Assembly (NCBI RefSeq): GCF_030445035.2
Contig: NC_080701.1
Location: forward strand, 27,000,798-27,064,797
Length of the DNA stretch: 64,000 nt
Direction: 5' to 3'
DNA from: Dasypus novemcinctus
Lineage: Eukaryota; Chordata; Mammalia; Cingulata; Dasypodidae
Positions 1 through 17,300 of the stretch are shown in pieces. Under the pieces are notes generated by a model. It made no database searches. It saw nothing but the letters and a program-made list of their open reading frames with translations, and was not told the origin of the DNA. Both the position numbers and the translations under genes were made by a program. Each line of letters starts with the position of its first letter. The first letter of the stretch is position 1.

Positions 1-2294
1 GATATACATCTGTATCACAGCTTAATTTCATTTGGCAGTAGAAGTTTTTTCTAAACTGAAATGTCTTCTAGCAGCAATATTTTATTAATAAAGTATACAA
101 TCCACCCAAAGTATACAATCAATGTATTTGGTATAAACACATAGTTGTGTGTTGAGCTCTTCAGTCATTATTAGAGCATTTTCATTATTCCAATAATAAT
201 AATAAAACAGCAATATTTTAAATCCACACAATCGCAGTGTTACTCTACAGGAGAACATTTTCTCTCTGGGTAAGCCAATATCCAATAGGGATAAGAAATC
301 TAAATCAATATCTAATGGGAGGAGGGAAATTAATTTATTGATAATTATTCCATATTTAGAAAGGACTGTTATTTTAAACTGTTTACAGTCTTATGACCGA
401 ATAAACGACCTATGAAAGAAGGCCATCTGTACATGAAGCAAGCTATCAAGGAACAGCCTAGGGAACCAACTCACTTAAACACCAGTAAATACTTAGCTAA
501 ACAGCTGGTCTCGATTCTTTGAGAGTAGAAAACCATTCCCTTTTCCTTGGAAAAAAAGAGTCATGGCTTTTCAGAGTACAGACCCATGTGACTGGAAAGT
601 CTTCTCTTTTGGCTTCTTTCCATAAAAGGGAGGACGTGAGAAATCTTAAATCAGGCAGTAGAATATTAGAAAAGTCAAAGTTTAGCCATTCTTTTAGTAA
701 TATCCCAAGCTGCTTGAACACTGCCTGCAGCTCAGGTAATTATTATAATTCAATGTGTTTAGCAGCTATGAGTACAGAACCAAAAACCCAGAATCCCTTA
801 AATCTAGGATAATTAACATAGAAGGAAAGCTGGATTAGAAAATCTGGGCGTTATGGTCACCTTAGCTGAGAAAGTGGCAAGGCATGTGACACTAGATAGG
901 TCTAAACACAGACAGCAGGAAAGACTATGGCTGTAACATCGAACTAGAGCACATTTCTTGTTATTGTTACTGCATTTACCAATTATTTATGGTTTTATTT
1001 TTGTTATTTGAAAGGGGAAACTAAAACCATCAAAATAGTAAAGTTGCATGTAGTCCTGGAAAGGAGTCAGGAACCTCTGATATTAGGAAATAAATGATAC
1101 CCAAACCCTGGGACAAAGAAAAAAAAGTTTGATTCAAAGCTGAGAAACGTGCAAAAGCGTGTGGTTTTCAGGTTAAAGCCCAGAACAGACTCTTTCGGCT
1201 GGCTTCTGGCATGTCAGTAAATGGCAGTTATTATTAATACACCAAGAGGAAGGATGAAGAAATAAAAAATTAAAAAATAATTAATTATAATGACCAAAAA
1301 CATCCAAGAAATTTCACAAGAGACAAAAGGTTGCTTGGTTTGAATTTTAAAGTACACATGCCCTCTCTAACTCATCACTAATTATTTACCTCAATAAAGC
1401 AATAGGAGTACAAATGCCAACTGAATTTGAATCTGAAAAGTTGGACAGGAACTTAAACCAACTTCTCAACCAATCAAAACATTCAAGACAATGTCCAAAG
1501 TAACAGGAGCACCTTATCTAATTTGAAAAGCTTTCTTAAAGTTGAGCCAAAACCTCACCATTTTCTTCCGTCTTTTGGCCACATGATGCCCATGATGCCA
1601 CATAGAATAAATCTAATTCCTTTCCACAAAACAAGCCCTCAATATAAAGATGGCTTATATATCCAACTGTTGCTTTCCCTAAGATAAATAGACCCAGGGT
1701 TCTTTAATCATTTTTATAGTATTCATTTCCATAATCTTTCCCCATTCTGATAACCTCCTATGAATGTTTCCTGATTTAAACTGAATATAATCCAGATGAG
1801 ATCTATATCTGGTCATTTTGATAAACGTAAGCTAATACTGCAAAGTTCTGGCATTACAATATACAATTGACTTATTAAATGGAAACTTTTAGTTTGTGCC
1901 TATTACATCATTCTAGTTTTTTGGGAAAAGCACTTTTATTATATAAGTAATAGATATCCATACTAGAGTAAACATATAATGGAAAATAAATAAGTCAGGA
2001 AAAATATTGAAAAATAAAATTAATCTTATAAAAAATAATTTTTCCATGAACAGGCTATTTCATCAGTTTTGTGATCTGTGTCTTTCATTCAACAATATCA
2101 CTTTTTAAAGTATCGTGAATACTTTTATGACAATAAATTCATATTTGCATCCCATTCTTATTAGGTAAAAAGGAGACACTATTTGTATTTGCCTAGTTAC
2201 GACCCATTTTTGTATCTTGATTCTGCTGTACCATACATTAGCTATCTCTCCTGACCAACAATTTAATACTCATGCCTTTAATGTCTTCTTCATT
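1..2294. other. RNF170 intron sequence, no gene seen
   Basis: AT-rich sequence downstream (minus-strand sense) of the first RNF170 coding exon. I looked on the minus strand for the next RNF170 coding exon and did not find it, so it should lie left of position 1. The stretch about 1925-2230 resembles an old L1 3' fragment but is too decayed to assign. Open frames here are short and carry no recognisable domain. Confidence 0.6.
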
Positions 2295-4372
2295 CAAGTT
2301 GCTAAAAAATAATGAATAGAACAGAGCAGAAAGAAGGAATTAATAAAGAATAGAGCAGAGATAACAGAAACAGAGAATAGAAAAACAATAGAACCAATGA
2401 AACCATAAATTGGTTCTTTGAAAAGATCAGTAAAATTGACAAACTTTACCTAGACTGACAAAGAGAAAAAGAAAGAGCATATAACTAAAATCAGATATGA
2501 AAGGAGAGAACATTACTTCTAACCTTAAAAAAAAAAAAGATAAGAGGATATTACAAATATTTGTCAACAATTAGATAACCTAGATAAAATGGACACATTC
2601 CTAAAAACATACAATTGACCTAACCTATACAAATGACCTAAACTGAGTCAAGAAGAAATAAAAAAGGCTAGGGTTTTTAACAGAAACTCCCAAATATGGC
2701 CGGCCGTAAAATAAATCTTTTTCCTTCCCAAAATTAAAAAAAAGAAGAAGAAATAAAAAATCTCAACAGCCCAATAACAAAGAGAGAGAATAAATCAGTA
2801 ATCAAAAACCTCACAACAAAGAAATGCTCAGAACCGGGTGGCTTCACTTTACCAAATACTCAAAGACATATTAATACCAATTAGTTCAAAAAATTGAAAA
2901 GGAGGGAATACTTCTTAACTCATTCTATCAAGCTGGCATTACTCTAATACCAAAGCCAAATAAAAACATCACAAGAAAGTTACAGACTAATATCCCTTAT
3001 AAACATAGTTGGGAAAGTCCTAAATAAAATAATAGCAAACGGAATCCAACAGCACATTCAAAGGACTATACACCCTGACCAAGTGAGATCTATCCCAGGA
3101 ATTCAACAGTATTTCAACATAAGAAAATTAATCAGTATAATACACCCACTAATAGAATGAAGGGGAAAAAATCCATACGGTCATCTGTGATTTCAGTTGA
3201 TGCAGAAAAGGCATTTGACAAAATGTTAGTCTTTCTTGATAAAAACACTCAGAAAACTAGGAACAGAAGGGAACTTCCTTAACATAATAAAGGGCACATA
3301 TGAAAAACCCACAGCTAGCATCACATTCAATAGTAAAAAGCTAAAAGCTTTCCCCTGGTATCCAGAACAAGATAAGGGAGCCCACTGTCACCAATTATGT
3401 TATTCAACATAACATTGGAAGTTCTAGCCAGAGCAATCAGGCAAGAAAAAGAAATGATAGACATCCAAACTGGAAAGGAAGAAGTAAAACTATCTTTGTT
3501 CACAGATGACATGATTGTCTATTTAGAAAATCTCAAGGAAGCCTCAGGAAAGCTACTAGAGCTAAAAAACAAGTTCAGCAAAGTTGCAGGGTACAAGATT
3601 GACATGCAAAAAGCAATTATGTGTTTATATATAAGCAATAGGCAATCTGAAAAGGAAATCAGGAAACAATTCCATTTACATTAGTATCTAAAATAATAAA
3701 ATATCTAGGAATGAATTTAATCAAGGATTTAAGAGATTTATACACTAAAAACTACAGAATATTGCCAACAGAAGACCTAAATTAATGAAAAGAGCCCGTG
3801 TTCATAATTTGAAAGAAGTAATATTGTTAATATGTCAATACTTCCCAAAATGTTTTACAGATTCAATAAAATCCTGATCAAAATTCCAGCAGCCTTTTTT
3901 TTTTTTTGGTAGAACTGGAAAAAGTCAATTAACAAATTTATATGGAATGGCAAGGGGCCCTGGATAGCCAAAGCCAACTTGAAAAAGGAGAACAAAGTTG
4001 GAGGACTCACACTTCCTGATTTCAAAACTTACTACAAAGCTACAATAATCCAAAACAGTGTGGTCCTGACATTAGGACAGACACTTAAACCAATGGAATA
4101 GAATCAAAAGTTCAGAAAGAAACCCACACATCTATGGCTAAATGATTTTTGACAAAGGTGCCAAAACTACTCCATGGGGAAAGATTAGTACTCTCATCAA
4201 ACAGTATAGAAAAAACTTGATAGCCACACCAAAACTAATAAAAGTGGATCCCTACCTCATACCACATATAAAAATTAACTCAAAATTGATCAACAACCTA
4301 ATGTAAGAACTAAAACTACAAAACTCTTACGATAAAACATTAAGGAAAATCTTCAGGACCTTGTGTTAGGCA
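2295..4372 (+). mobile_element. LINE-1 ORF2 fragment, decayed
   Basis: A plus-strand (antisense to RNF170) remnant of L1 ORF2. The clearest part is the reverse transcriptase domain: the frame at 3397-3684 reads through the palm motif as [11 protein letters not shown], matching the F-A-D-D-M-I core of L1 reverse transcriptase with one change. Upstream and downstream stretches match the ORF2 order but are broken by stops and frameshifts. It ends near the typical L1 text around 4340-4370 without a 3' UTR or poly-A tail, so both ends are lost. Not capable of retrotransposition. Confidence 0.85.
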
Positions 4373-4666
4373 ACAGATTATGAATTCACCTAACCAATTT
4401 GAAAATTACATTTCTAAAACTGCATTACCATACAAAATATTAAAATTTCATTAAAAATATGTATGATAAATTTAAATTTTACCCAATAAGACAGTTGATG
4501 ACAAGAAAAATATACAGTGGCATTCAGAGCCCACTGAAAAAAACCTTAATCTAAATAATCAGAGATCTATTACTTGCTTGTCATATTAAAGCTTACTAGA
4601 AGCTGTCAAAAAGTTAGCAGCCCTTGAGAATATTTATTATTTCACTTCTTCTGTCTTTTAGTCTCA

Positions 4667-9559
<4,893 letters not shown>

Positions 9560-9960
9560 GTTTGGAATTATCTGGTAAAGTTATGCATACCCTACGATTC
9601 AACAATTCCATTCCTAGTACTCCAAGGGATGTATTCTAAAGAAACTCCTGGAAATATGCAGTAAGGGTCCAGGTAAAAGAATGTTTATCGTATTGTTCAG
9701 TAGCCCCAAACTGAAACAATAAAATACCAAATGGAATGGGTACACCGTTATAATCATACAGAGAACTATTACACAGCAATAAAAATTACCTACAGATACA
9801 CACATTTAATATTAATTGAAAATCACAAAACATAACATGGTTCCTTTCAGAAAAGTTCAAAAACAGGCAAAGTTAAACTATATAGTTTAGGCATGCATTC
9901 ATAGATTGTGAAGCTATAAAGAAAATCAAGAAAGTGATTATTACAAAAATCAGGCCAGGT
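9560..9960 (+). mobile_element. Old L1/HAL1-type fragment
   Basis: Text typical of the 3' part of old L1 or HAL1 elements: a run about a first-position amplification-like 'aattccattcctag' motif followed by an 'ctattacacagcaataaaaa' motif, in plus orientation. No tail or target duplication is visible; boundaries are approximate. Confidence 0.45.
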
Positions 9961-10622
9961 GGGGAATTGCGTTTACGAAGCAATCCGGTTGTGAGTGGGC
10001 TAACTCGAGTACCGGCAATGTTGTTTTTACCCGGGTGTTTCATTATGAATTATCCTTTAAATATGTATACCGTATGCACTTTCCTGCATGTTATATAACA
10101 AGAATTTATCGGTAGCCCTGCAGAGAGTCTAAAAGGGTGAGTGCTCGAGGACAATCCACCTCTCCATTAAGGGAGACGGCCAACTCCTAACAGGGCACTA
10201 GGAGAAAGAGGCCCTTGGAAGAGGAGGGCTTAGTGACCTGGTGCACACCCTCTCCCTACTTGAACGGTGTCGGAGGAGGCGAGGCTCCCACTGATCAAAG
10301 ACGGCGCGGCGGGCCCGCTCACCGCCGGCCAAGGCCACCTGGAACCACCAACCCGCCCGCCCGCCGGCCCCGCCACCGCCTCCGGGGGAATCCGGACGGC
10401 CCTGGGAGGCTCTGGGGCTTTGCCTGGGGCCTGGGTTCCCAATGGACGGCGGAGACCCGGGGTCCGAGGCAGCGACTCCTCCCGCCCCGAGTCGACTCCG
10501 CAGCCCCGAGGCCACCCCCCGGCAGAACTGCTCGCCCCGGGCCCCGCATCCGGGTGGGCGTGGCAGGCCGCGCGCGGGGCGCCGGGAGCCGCGGGCCGGG
10601 GAGGGGGAGGGGGCGCGCGTAC

Positions 10623-10705
10623 CTCTCCACCGCAGAGGAACTACCTCGCCAATTCCCGCGGCCTGAGAAAAGATTATTTCCGGGGAGGACTACCCCCGCC
10701 ACCCC
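10623..10705 (-). other. RNF170: Possible RNF170 5' noncoding exon
   Basis: RNF170 needs a noncoding first exon because its first coding exon begins with a splice acceptor seven bases before the ATG. In the island, minus-strand candidate donors are GAG|GTACGC (exon end 10623) and GAG|GTAGTT (exon end 10645). The start is placed about 25-30 bases downstream of the minus-strand TATA-like box at 10737-10730. Both limits are guesses; no transcript evidence is available. Confidence 0.35.
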
Positions 10706-10729
10706 TCCCGGGGAACCACTAGTAGTTTC

Positions 10730-10737
10730 TTTTTATA
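10730..10737 (-). promoter_or_regulatory. TATA-like box facing RNF170
   Basis: Minus-strand TATAAAAA inside an AT-rich pocket of the CpG island. It matches the TATA consensus well and points toward RNF170, but CpG-island promoters often lack functional TATA boxes, so use is uncertain. Confidence 0.35.
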
Positions 10738-10894
10738 ATTCGGGACGCAGGCACCGGCGCAAGCGCACTGCCGAGCTTCCGTGAGGGCGCGAGCGGACGC
10801 GCGAGCCAGCGCCCGGCCGCCGCCAGAGCCGGGGCGCGTGCGCACGGCGACACGCCGCGGGGCCGGGAGCGCGCGCGGCGGCGGCGGCGGCGGC

Positions 10895-10903
10895 GGGGCG
10901 GGC
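10895..10903 (+). promoter_or_regulatory. Sp1-type GC box
   Basis: GGGGCGGGC directly after a GGC trinucleotide run; a standard CpG-island promoter element, about 350 bases upstream of the HOOK3 ATG. Confidence 0.5.
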
Positions 10904-10918
10904 CCAGCCCTGGGGCGG

Positions 10919-10930
10919 TCATGCGCAGTG
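10919..10930. promoter_or_regulatory. NRF1-like site containing an upstream ATG
   Basis: TCATGCGCAGTG contains the TGCGCATG half of the palindromic NRF1 consensus (read on the minus strand). The same bases supply the only plus-strand ATG between 10921 and the HOOK3 start. Confidence 0.4.
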
Positions 10931-11255
10931 GGTCGCCAGCCGCGGCTCTCGCCGGGCCGCCGTTCTCGGGAGGAAGGGCGGTGGGAGGGGCCCCTGGGCG
11001 GGGACACGGGACTGCGGGCGTGGCCGGGGGCGCGCTCGCCGGGCGCGCGGTCCCGAGTGAGAGAAGGAGGGGCGGCGGGGGTGACGGTGCGGGAGCTGCT
11101 GCGAGCGCCGGGGCGACGGTCGGCAGCCCGGGCCCGGAGGAGGAGGCGGGCCAGAGGCCACTCAGCCGCCCGGACCGTCCGGCCTCAGCCCCAGAGCCGA
11201 GCAGCAGCGGTTTCTGGCCGGGAGGGGAAGCCCTGTCAAGCCCGCGGCGGGGAAG

Positions 11256-11312
11256 ATGTTCAGCGTGGAGTCGGTGGAGCGGGAGGAGCTGTGCGAGAGC
11301 CTTCTCACTTGG
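11256..11312 (+). CDS. HOOK3: HOOK3 coding exon 1 (residues 1-19)
   Basis: Encodes MFSVESVEREELCESLLTW, then donor GTATGT in phase 0. This is the N-terminal cap and first helix of the Hook domain. Compared with remembered human HOOK3, V7 and E10 replace L7 and A10. The 5' UTR extends upstream in the CpG island; the transcription start is not determined. Confidence 0.96.
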
Positions 11313-14300
11313 GTATGTGACGCCTGGCGGGCCGGCGGGGAGGCCCCCTTTCCCCGGGCCGCCTTTCCGGGATCCCCCCTCGCTGGTCTCGGGGGGCGAG
11401 CGCTGAGGGCGGCGGTGCCGTCACATCCGGGGCCTGGGGCGGGCGGAGCCGAGGGACGCGGGCGCGGGCGGCGGGGAGGAGGCTGGGCCCCGGGTCCGAG
11501 AGGAACTTGCCGGGCCTGAGGCGCTGGCTGCTCCCCGAGGGACCGCCGGCTCGGCGGAGGCTGATGATGGGGCGCCGGCGACGCGGTAACCAGGGCTGTT
11601 GCTGGCTGGCAGCTGGCGAGGCGGGTCCCTCCCCCGGCGCTTCTAGGAGCGGCGCAAAGGCGGTTGTCCCTGCGCCCCCGCGCAGCCGGCGGAGGCGTCG
11701 GGACCCCCGGACGCGCCGCTGCTCGCCTTTGTTGTCAGGTTCCCGGCGGATGGAGCGCAGCCCCTTCAGCCCTGCCCACTGCAAGAAGGAAACAGAAGGA
11801 CTTCGAAGGCGTCCGAGGGACCCTCCGAATCGGGGTCCAGAAATTGTTGAGGAAAGACTGCTGCAAGGCGAGATGCCTTTTGGAGATGAGACGTGTTACG
11901 GAAGTTACTTATTAGAGATACTATTTAAAACTGGAAGGCGTTTGAGAATCAGTAGTGAAACTCAAGGACATTTTGGAGCGGCGTCGTTGGATTCTAACTT
12001 TATTAAACGTTTACTAAAAGCAAATATGCGTTCAGTTCTAACGCGGGCAGTGCTGCCTTTAGTAGCCTCATCGGGAGCCGGTCCTTAAAGCCACACTTGC
12101 ATATTTCTCAAACTGGTGCCAGTTTCTGGGAATGAGTGTATCAAATTACAGGATAAACTAGTGCTTCTTTCTGGAGCACTGTTTTATTCATTGCTAATAA
12201 TCTAAAATAGCACTTTTGTAACAAAATAAGCATGAGTATATTTTAATTTTGAAGGTAAAACGCAGAATTTCAAAGAAATTCGAAGTTTAGCCAGTGGTTT
12301 AGATTACAGGCTCATATCTTTGGAGTATAAGCTCTCTCCTGTGCCGGGGCGCTTTGGTGGAAAGGTTTCTGAAGCATAATTTTAGGTTGGTTTTAACATA
12401 AAGTAATGAAAATAGAGTCTGAGGTTTTGGCACAAATCAAGTTATGTCACCTAAAACATAGAAATATATACGGTGGTATATTTGGTATATTCAGTAATTT
12501 TTGTATTAGACCATTCTTAAGACGGTTTCAGATTGTTCTCAATAATATGTAGTTATCATATAGCTTACAACTCTAAAGGAATGTAATGTTCCAATTTCAG
12601 GCAAAGAAGATGGGTTTAACTGCTATATTTTGGAGGAAGGAAAAACTGATAAGTTGCATAATGTGGCCAAGGTTTGGGCTATGCAGGGGAGAGATAAAGA
12701 ATTACCACGTTCTATGATACTGTGGAAAGAATAGATATGGCAGAGATTGGAACAGAAGGCTGAGCATCTTAAGATTTTGTATTTTGACTTTGTACAAGTA
12801 GCCCTCGATGTTAGGAAAAGAGACAAGAAAGCAAAGAGGGGGAAGCTAATTCAATTAGAAGTAGGGATACACTGTTTAAAGTCTAGGGGAAGAAGTCATG
12901 GAAACAAAGAGGTGTATTTGAAGGATACCTGTAAAAAGATGGTAGTGCACTTATTTGAGAAATGCTAATAAAAACATAGAGGAAAAATCACAGGGGAAGT
13001 TAGAAGGAATACCAACAGAACTGGAGACTATGAAAGAATCTACAATAATATAGAATCTGACGAAAATATCAAGAAAACAGGGATAATCCATGTTATCAGC
13101 TGCAGGGAGGTCAAGGAGTATGGTATTGTAAAATTAAATAGAAGCCTCCTCAAGGAAAACTTTTCGGAAAGATAAAATTAGAGATTACCAATGACAAAAC
13201 TGGAGGGCAGGGTACACACGAAGATGTACAAATCTAAGATATAGAAACATTTAAAAGTATACCTCAAAGGGTTTCAAAATAGATTTGAATTTAAATGCTG
13301 GGTTTGTTCTTTTTTATAAAAAGAATAAATGTTTCCATGAAAAATGTCTGAGGTAGTGAAAACTGTATATTTAGTCTAGTAATAACCCATGTATCTGGAG
13401 ACCAGATTAATTCTGAATACAATCCCAAACCTAAATGCAACAAAAATATCTCTATAATACACTTCAACGAAAAGATTTCCATTTAGAATATTTTGCTCTA
13501 TTTTATGCAAACTTCTAGCCAGCTTGCACCCAGCAAGTTGGAAGGGGAATGCAATGCTCACCAAAATACAGACCGATCAGTGACAGAGAAAACCCGAGAA
13601 CTAAAAGTTCAGTCTGGGCGATTAAGTCCTTGAGCCTTACATACCTCAGGAGCCTCCACGGTCAATTATTAAAGATCATAAGGATCCTGAATATCAAGTT
13701 AAAGTGCATTTTCCCTACTATGTTGCATTTAGTTTGAAAGAATAGAAATGTATTTAATACATGGTAGAAATTCTTCCATTGGAAATAGTTAAAACACTAA
13801 AAGCTCAGGCACTTAAAGGGGTTCCCGTTTGTCACCTATGCAGAATTAAATTCTGTGGATAGCTCATTGCTCCAAATGCTAGAAAAATATCCACTATATT
13901 AGAGAGCCTACTAGCCGAAAAAAATGAATGTTCCAAATTTCTTTTGACAGAGGAATACTTATGAAAAGACCAAGTATTATCCTACAAACAAGAAAAATCT
14001 TAAGCTTAGATTTCAAATCAAAGTTGTGCAGCAAGCAAGTTCAACAGGATATGCTTGAAATTTTCATTCTACCTCCTCTCCCCACCCTCTGAGTCAAAAT
14101 ATGCCTCTTAGAAAAATCTGCCCTGCCTATTACACCTGTCAAGCCTAATTTCTGGAACTGTACATGAATCTTGTAGAAATGATTGCACTTTCCTGAGTTT
14201 TAGGGACTGAAAAACAAGAAAGAGTCTGAAATGCTACCACTTAATGGCCAGAAAGTACATGGAAAAAGAATCATCACAGAGGCTGAGTACATTTATTCTG

Positions 14301-17300
14301 GGAAGCCCAGTAACATTAACATATCCTTATAATGGCCATCCTGTTTATGTAGCAGCCTACGAAATGTGTACTGGCCTATAGAACTAGGGAGGCTGTAATT
14401 TTTATGGTGAGATCACCCCATTCCCTTCTCTGCTGTAATAACTCTATTCTACCAACATTTGTCCTCTAATGGAGTAAAGAAGTTAAATCACATATTTCTT
14501 GAAGCCATCATTATATTTCAAATTGGGAGCTATTCTAGCATGGTAGTTAAGAGTTGAGGTTCTGACGTTAGGCTTACCTGGGTTCAAATCCTAGTTTTGT
14601 TTTGTACTAAGCGTAGGTAACTTCGCCTCTGTGTTTTGATGGCGTTTGTAGTTAACGTAGGTTTGCTAACTACACAAGTAGCATTCATCAGCATCACCTG
14701 GAGGCCTTGTTAAAGCACAGGTTGCACTCTTTTCATTGTCTACCCCAGACAGACACATAAGGAAAAACTTCCTGCTGTGTGGAGCTTTAAGATGATTATC
14801 TCTCTTCCTCCACCGCCATAACCAGATATGAAGACACTACTGACTGTACTTGTTACTAGTTCTCTTTTAAGATCCCCCCCCTTTTATTTCTTTTATTAGA
14901 GAAGTTGTGGGTTTGCAGAAAAATCATGGATAAAATGTAGGTCTTTTTAAAGATTTGATAGATATGTTGAGAAGTAGACACTTGCGTATTGTTATTAAGA
15001 GGATAAATTGCTTCACCTTTTATTAAAGACAGTTTGGCAATATTTATCAAAAGTCTTAAAATGTCTTTATGGTTCAACCCATCAATTTTATTCCTGGGAT
15101 TATAACCCAGTAAGTAAAGGTATGTGTGAGGACAGAGTCACCTGTGCATTATTCCTAATATTTCCGTTTTCACTACCTAGTTTAGCCTACCATATAATCT
15201 CATCTGTGTTAATACACAAACCTAATAGATCTCCCTGCCTTTTTCCTTCCAATCCTTTCTTACTGTAGCCAGTATGATCTTTAAAAAATGGAACTCTCAC
15301 AACCCTACTCTCCTGCTGAAAATTCTCCCCACTGTGTCCTAAGAAAAAGTCCTAACATTGTTATAAAGTTTTGCATGGTATTGCATGCTGCTTTAGTCCT
15401 GTCTTTTACCATTTTACCCTTCTACCTATTCCATCTCTTCCTCCAATCCCCACCTCCCTAAGCAATCCATATCAAGCTTCTTTTCATTCTTAGGTTATAT
15501 CCCACTCTCACTTTTCGTCTTTGTACTTGCTGTTTACATTTCCAGTAATACTGTTTCATTTCACTAAACTATAAACTCTATGGGGGCATGGCCTGTGTCT
15601 TTCTACTTGCAGTGATTTATATCCTTCTAAGTCTTGATCATACTACTGGGTCTAATCACTATTGGTTCGGTTACATTTTCTTACTCATAGAGATCATTTA
15701 CCATTAGGAGTATCCCAGCATTTCTCTGGCCACAACATGCTGATCAGTACAAAGTTAGTTCTAATTCAGGGTATACTTGACATCAAAATGAATTGAAGGG
15801 AAGCGGACTTGGCCCAGTGAATTAGGGTGTCCATCTACCACATGGGAGGTCCACAGTTCAAACCAACGGCCTCCTTGACCCGTGTGGAGCTGGCCCACGT
15901 GCAGTGCTGATGCGTGAAAGGAGTACCCTGCCACTCGGGTGTCCCTGCGTAGGGGACCCCCATGCACAAGGAGTGCACCCCGTAAGGAGAGCCGCCCAGC
16001 ACGAAAGACAGTGCAGCCTGCCCAGGAATGGTGCCACACACATGGAGAGCTGACACAACAAGATGTTGCAACAAAAAGAAACACAGATTCCCGTGCCACT
16101 GACAATAACAGAAGCGGACAAAGAACGTACAGCAAATAGACACAGAGAACAGACAACTGGGGGCGGGGGGAAGGGGAGAGAAATAAAAAATTTAAAAAAA
16201 TGAATTGAATATCTAGTTTCACCATAGTAAGAGTGACTTTTTCATCTGTATTATATAATATATTTTGATTCAGAAACCTCAGCCTGGATTGGTTAAAACA
16301 ATAAAATTTATTTCATGTAATAGGAGGCTTTAAGGGTTTTTGTTCTGTTTTAGTTCAGTGGGTCAGTTTTGGTCTTAAGAATCTAGTTCATTCTTCCTCT
16401 TCTCTAGGCCATCAACCACATTAATTTCATCCTAAGATGTTTATGTGTGATGAATCTGGACTCAGATGGGATCTCCCTTCATAAGACTTTCATGCTAATG
16501 TGCTGGAGGTGCAGTTAATGTTGGGGTTTAAGATATATTTAGGGGATTTGAATCTCTGGACTGACAATGTGATAGCCAGATCCTGAGCCTCAACAGACTC
16601 CAGCACCTACAATCTGATTTATTGGACTTACCACACTCAGCTAAGATGGAGTTGAAGAAGGACAACCACCACACCATGGAGCCTAGAGTGATTACAACTG
16701 AAAATGGGAGGATTGCATCCAGCATCCAGGTGGAATCTGACCCTCCTCTTGACATAGAGGTGCAATGGACACAACCAATCCAATGTCCACATAGAAGAGG
16801 TGGCATTGGATTGGGAAAAGTGGACATAATGGACAAAGGGTATGGGGAAAGGCAGGAAGAGATGAGAGGTGGAGGCGTCTTCGGGACATGGAGCTGCCCT
16901 GGATGGTGCTTCAGAGGTAATCACCGGACATTGTAAATCCTCACAGGGCCCACTTGATGGAATAGAGGAGAGTATGGGCCATGATGTGAACCAATGTATA
17001 TGAGGTGCAGAGGTGCCCAAAGATGTACTTACCAAATCCAATGGATGTGTCATGATGATGGGAACGAGTGTTGTTGTGGGGGGGAGAGGGGGGGTGGGGG
17101 GTTGGGGTTGAATGGGACCTCACATATATATTTTTAATGTAATATTATTACAAAGTCAATAAAAAATAAAAAAAATAAAAAAAAAAAAATTTCATCCTAA
17201 GAGGGATTCCTTCAATAATCACAAGATGATTGCTAGCAGCAATTGGGGCAATAACTTCCTTGTTCACATTAAGAGGAGATTGGCTTTTCTTTTCCAGAAG

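Larger units (their letters stand above)
10210..11760. promoter_or_regulatory. CpG island, bidirectional RNF170/HOOK3 promoter
   Basis: An abrupt change from AT-rich flanks to very GC-rich, CpG-dense sequence that covers the gap between the divergent genes and HOOK3 exon 1. It holds a GGC-repeat run (about 10877-10895), an Sp1-type GC box (10895-10903), KLF-like GGGCGTGGC sites (about 10557 and 11014), an NRF1-like site (10919-10930) and ETS-like cores (about 10676 and 10777). The head-to-head arrangement of RNF170 and HOOK3 is known from human; that this island drives both is inference. Many long open frames here reflect absence of AT-rich stops. Confidence 0.85.

Noticed and set aside
3397..3684. 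Reverse-transcriptase-like frame that might suggest a functional gene or retron
   Set aside because: It is a short piece of decayed L1 ORF2 with frameshifts on both sides.
10215..11406. Several overlapping long frames (up to 189 codons) on both strands around the promoter
   Set aside because: All lie in CpG-island DNA where stops are rare; none starts a recognised protein except the HOOK3 exon at 11256.
11507..12088. 193-codon open frame across the edge of the CpG island in HOOK3 intron 1
   Set aside because: Arg/Gly/Pro-rich beginning is typical of GC-rich sequence read as protein; no domain, no splice context, and composition changes with the DNA halfway through.
15761..16225. Frames over 100 codons on the strand opposite or within DAS SINEs (also at 19068, 25149, 33996, 38075, 50182)
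   Set aside because: They repeat the same translated SINE consensus at each copy; they are translations of retroposons, not genes.
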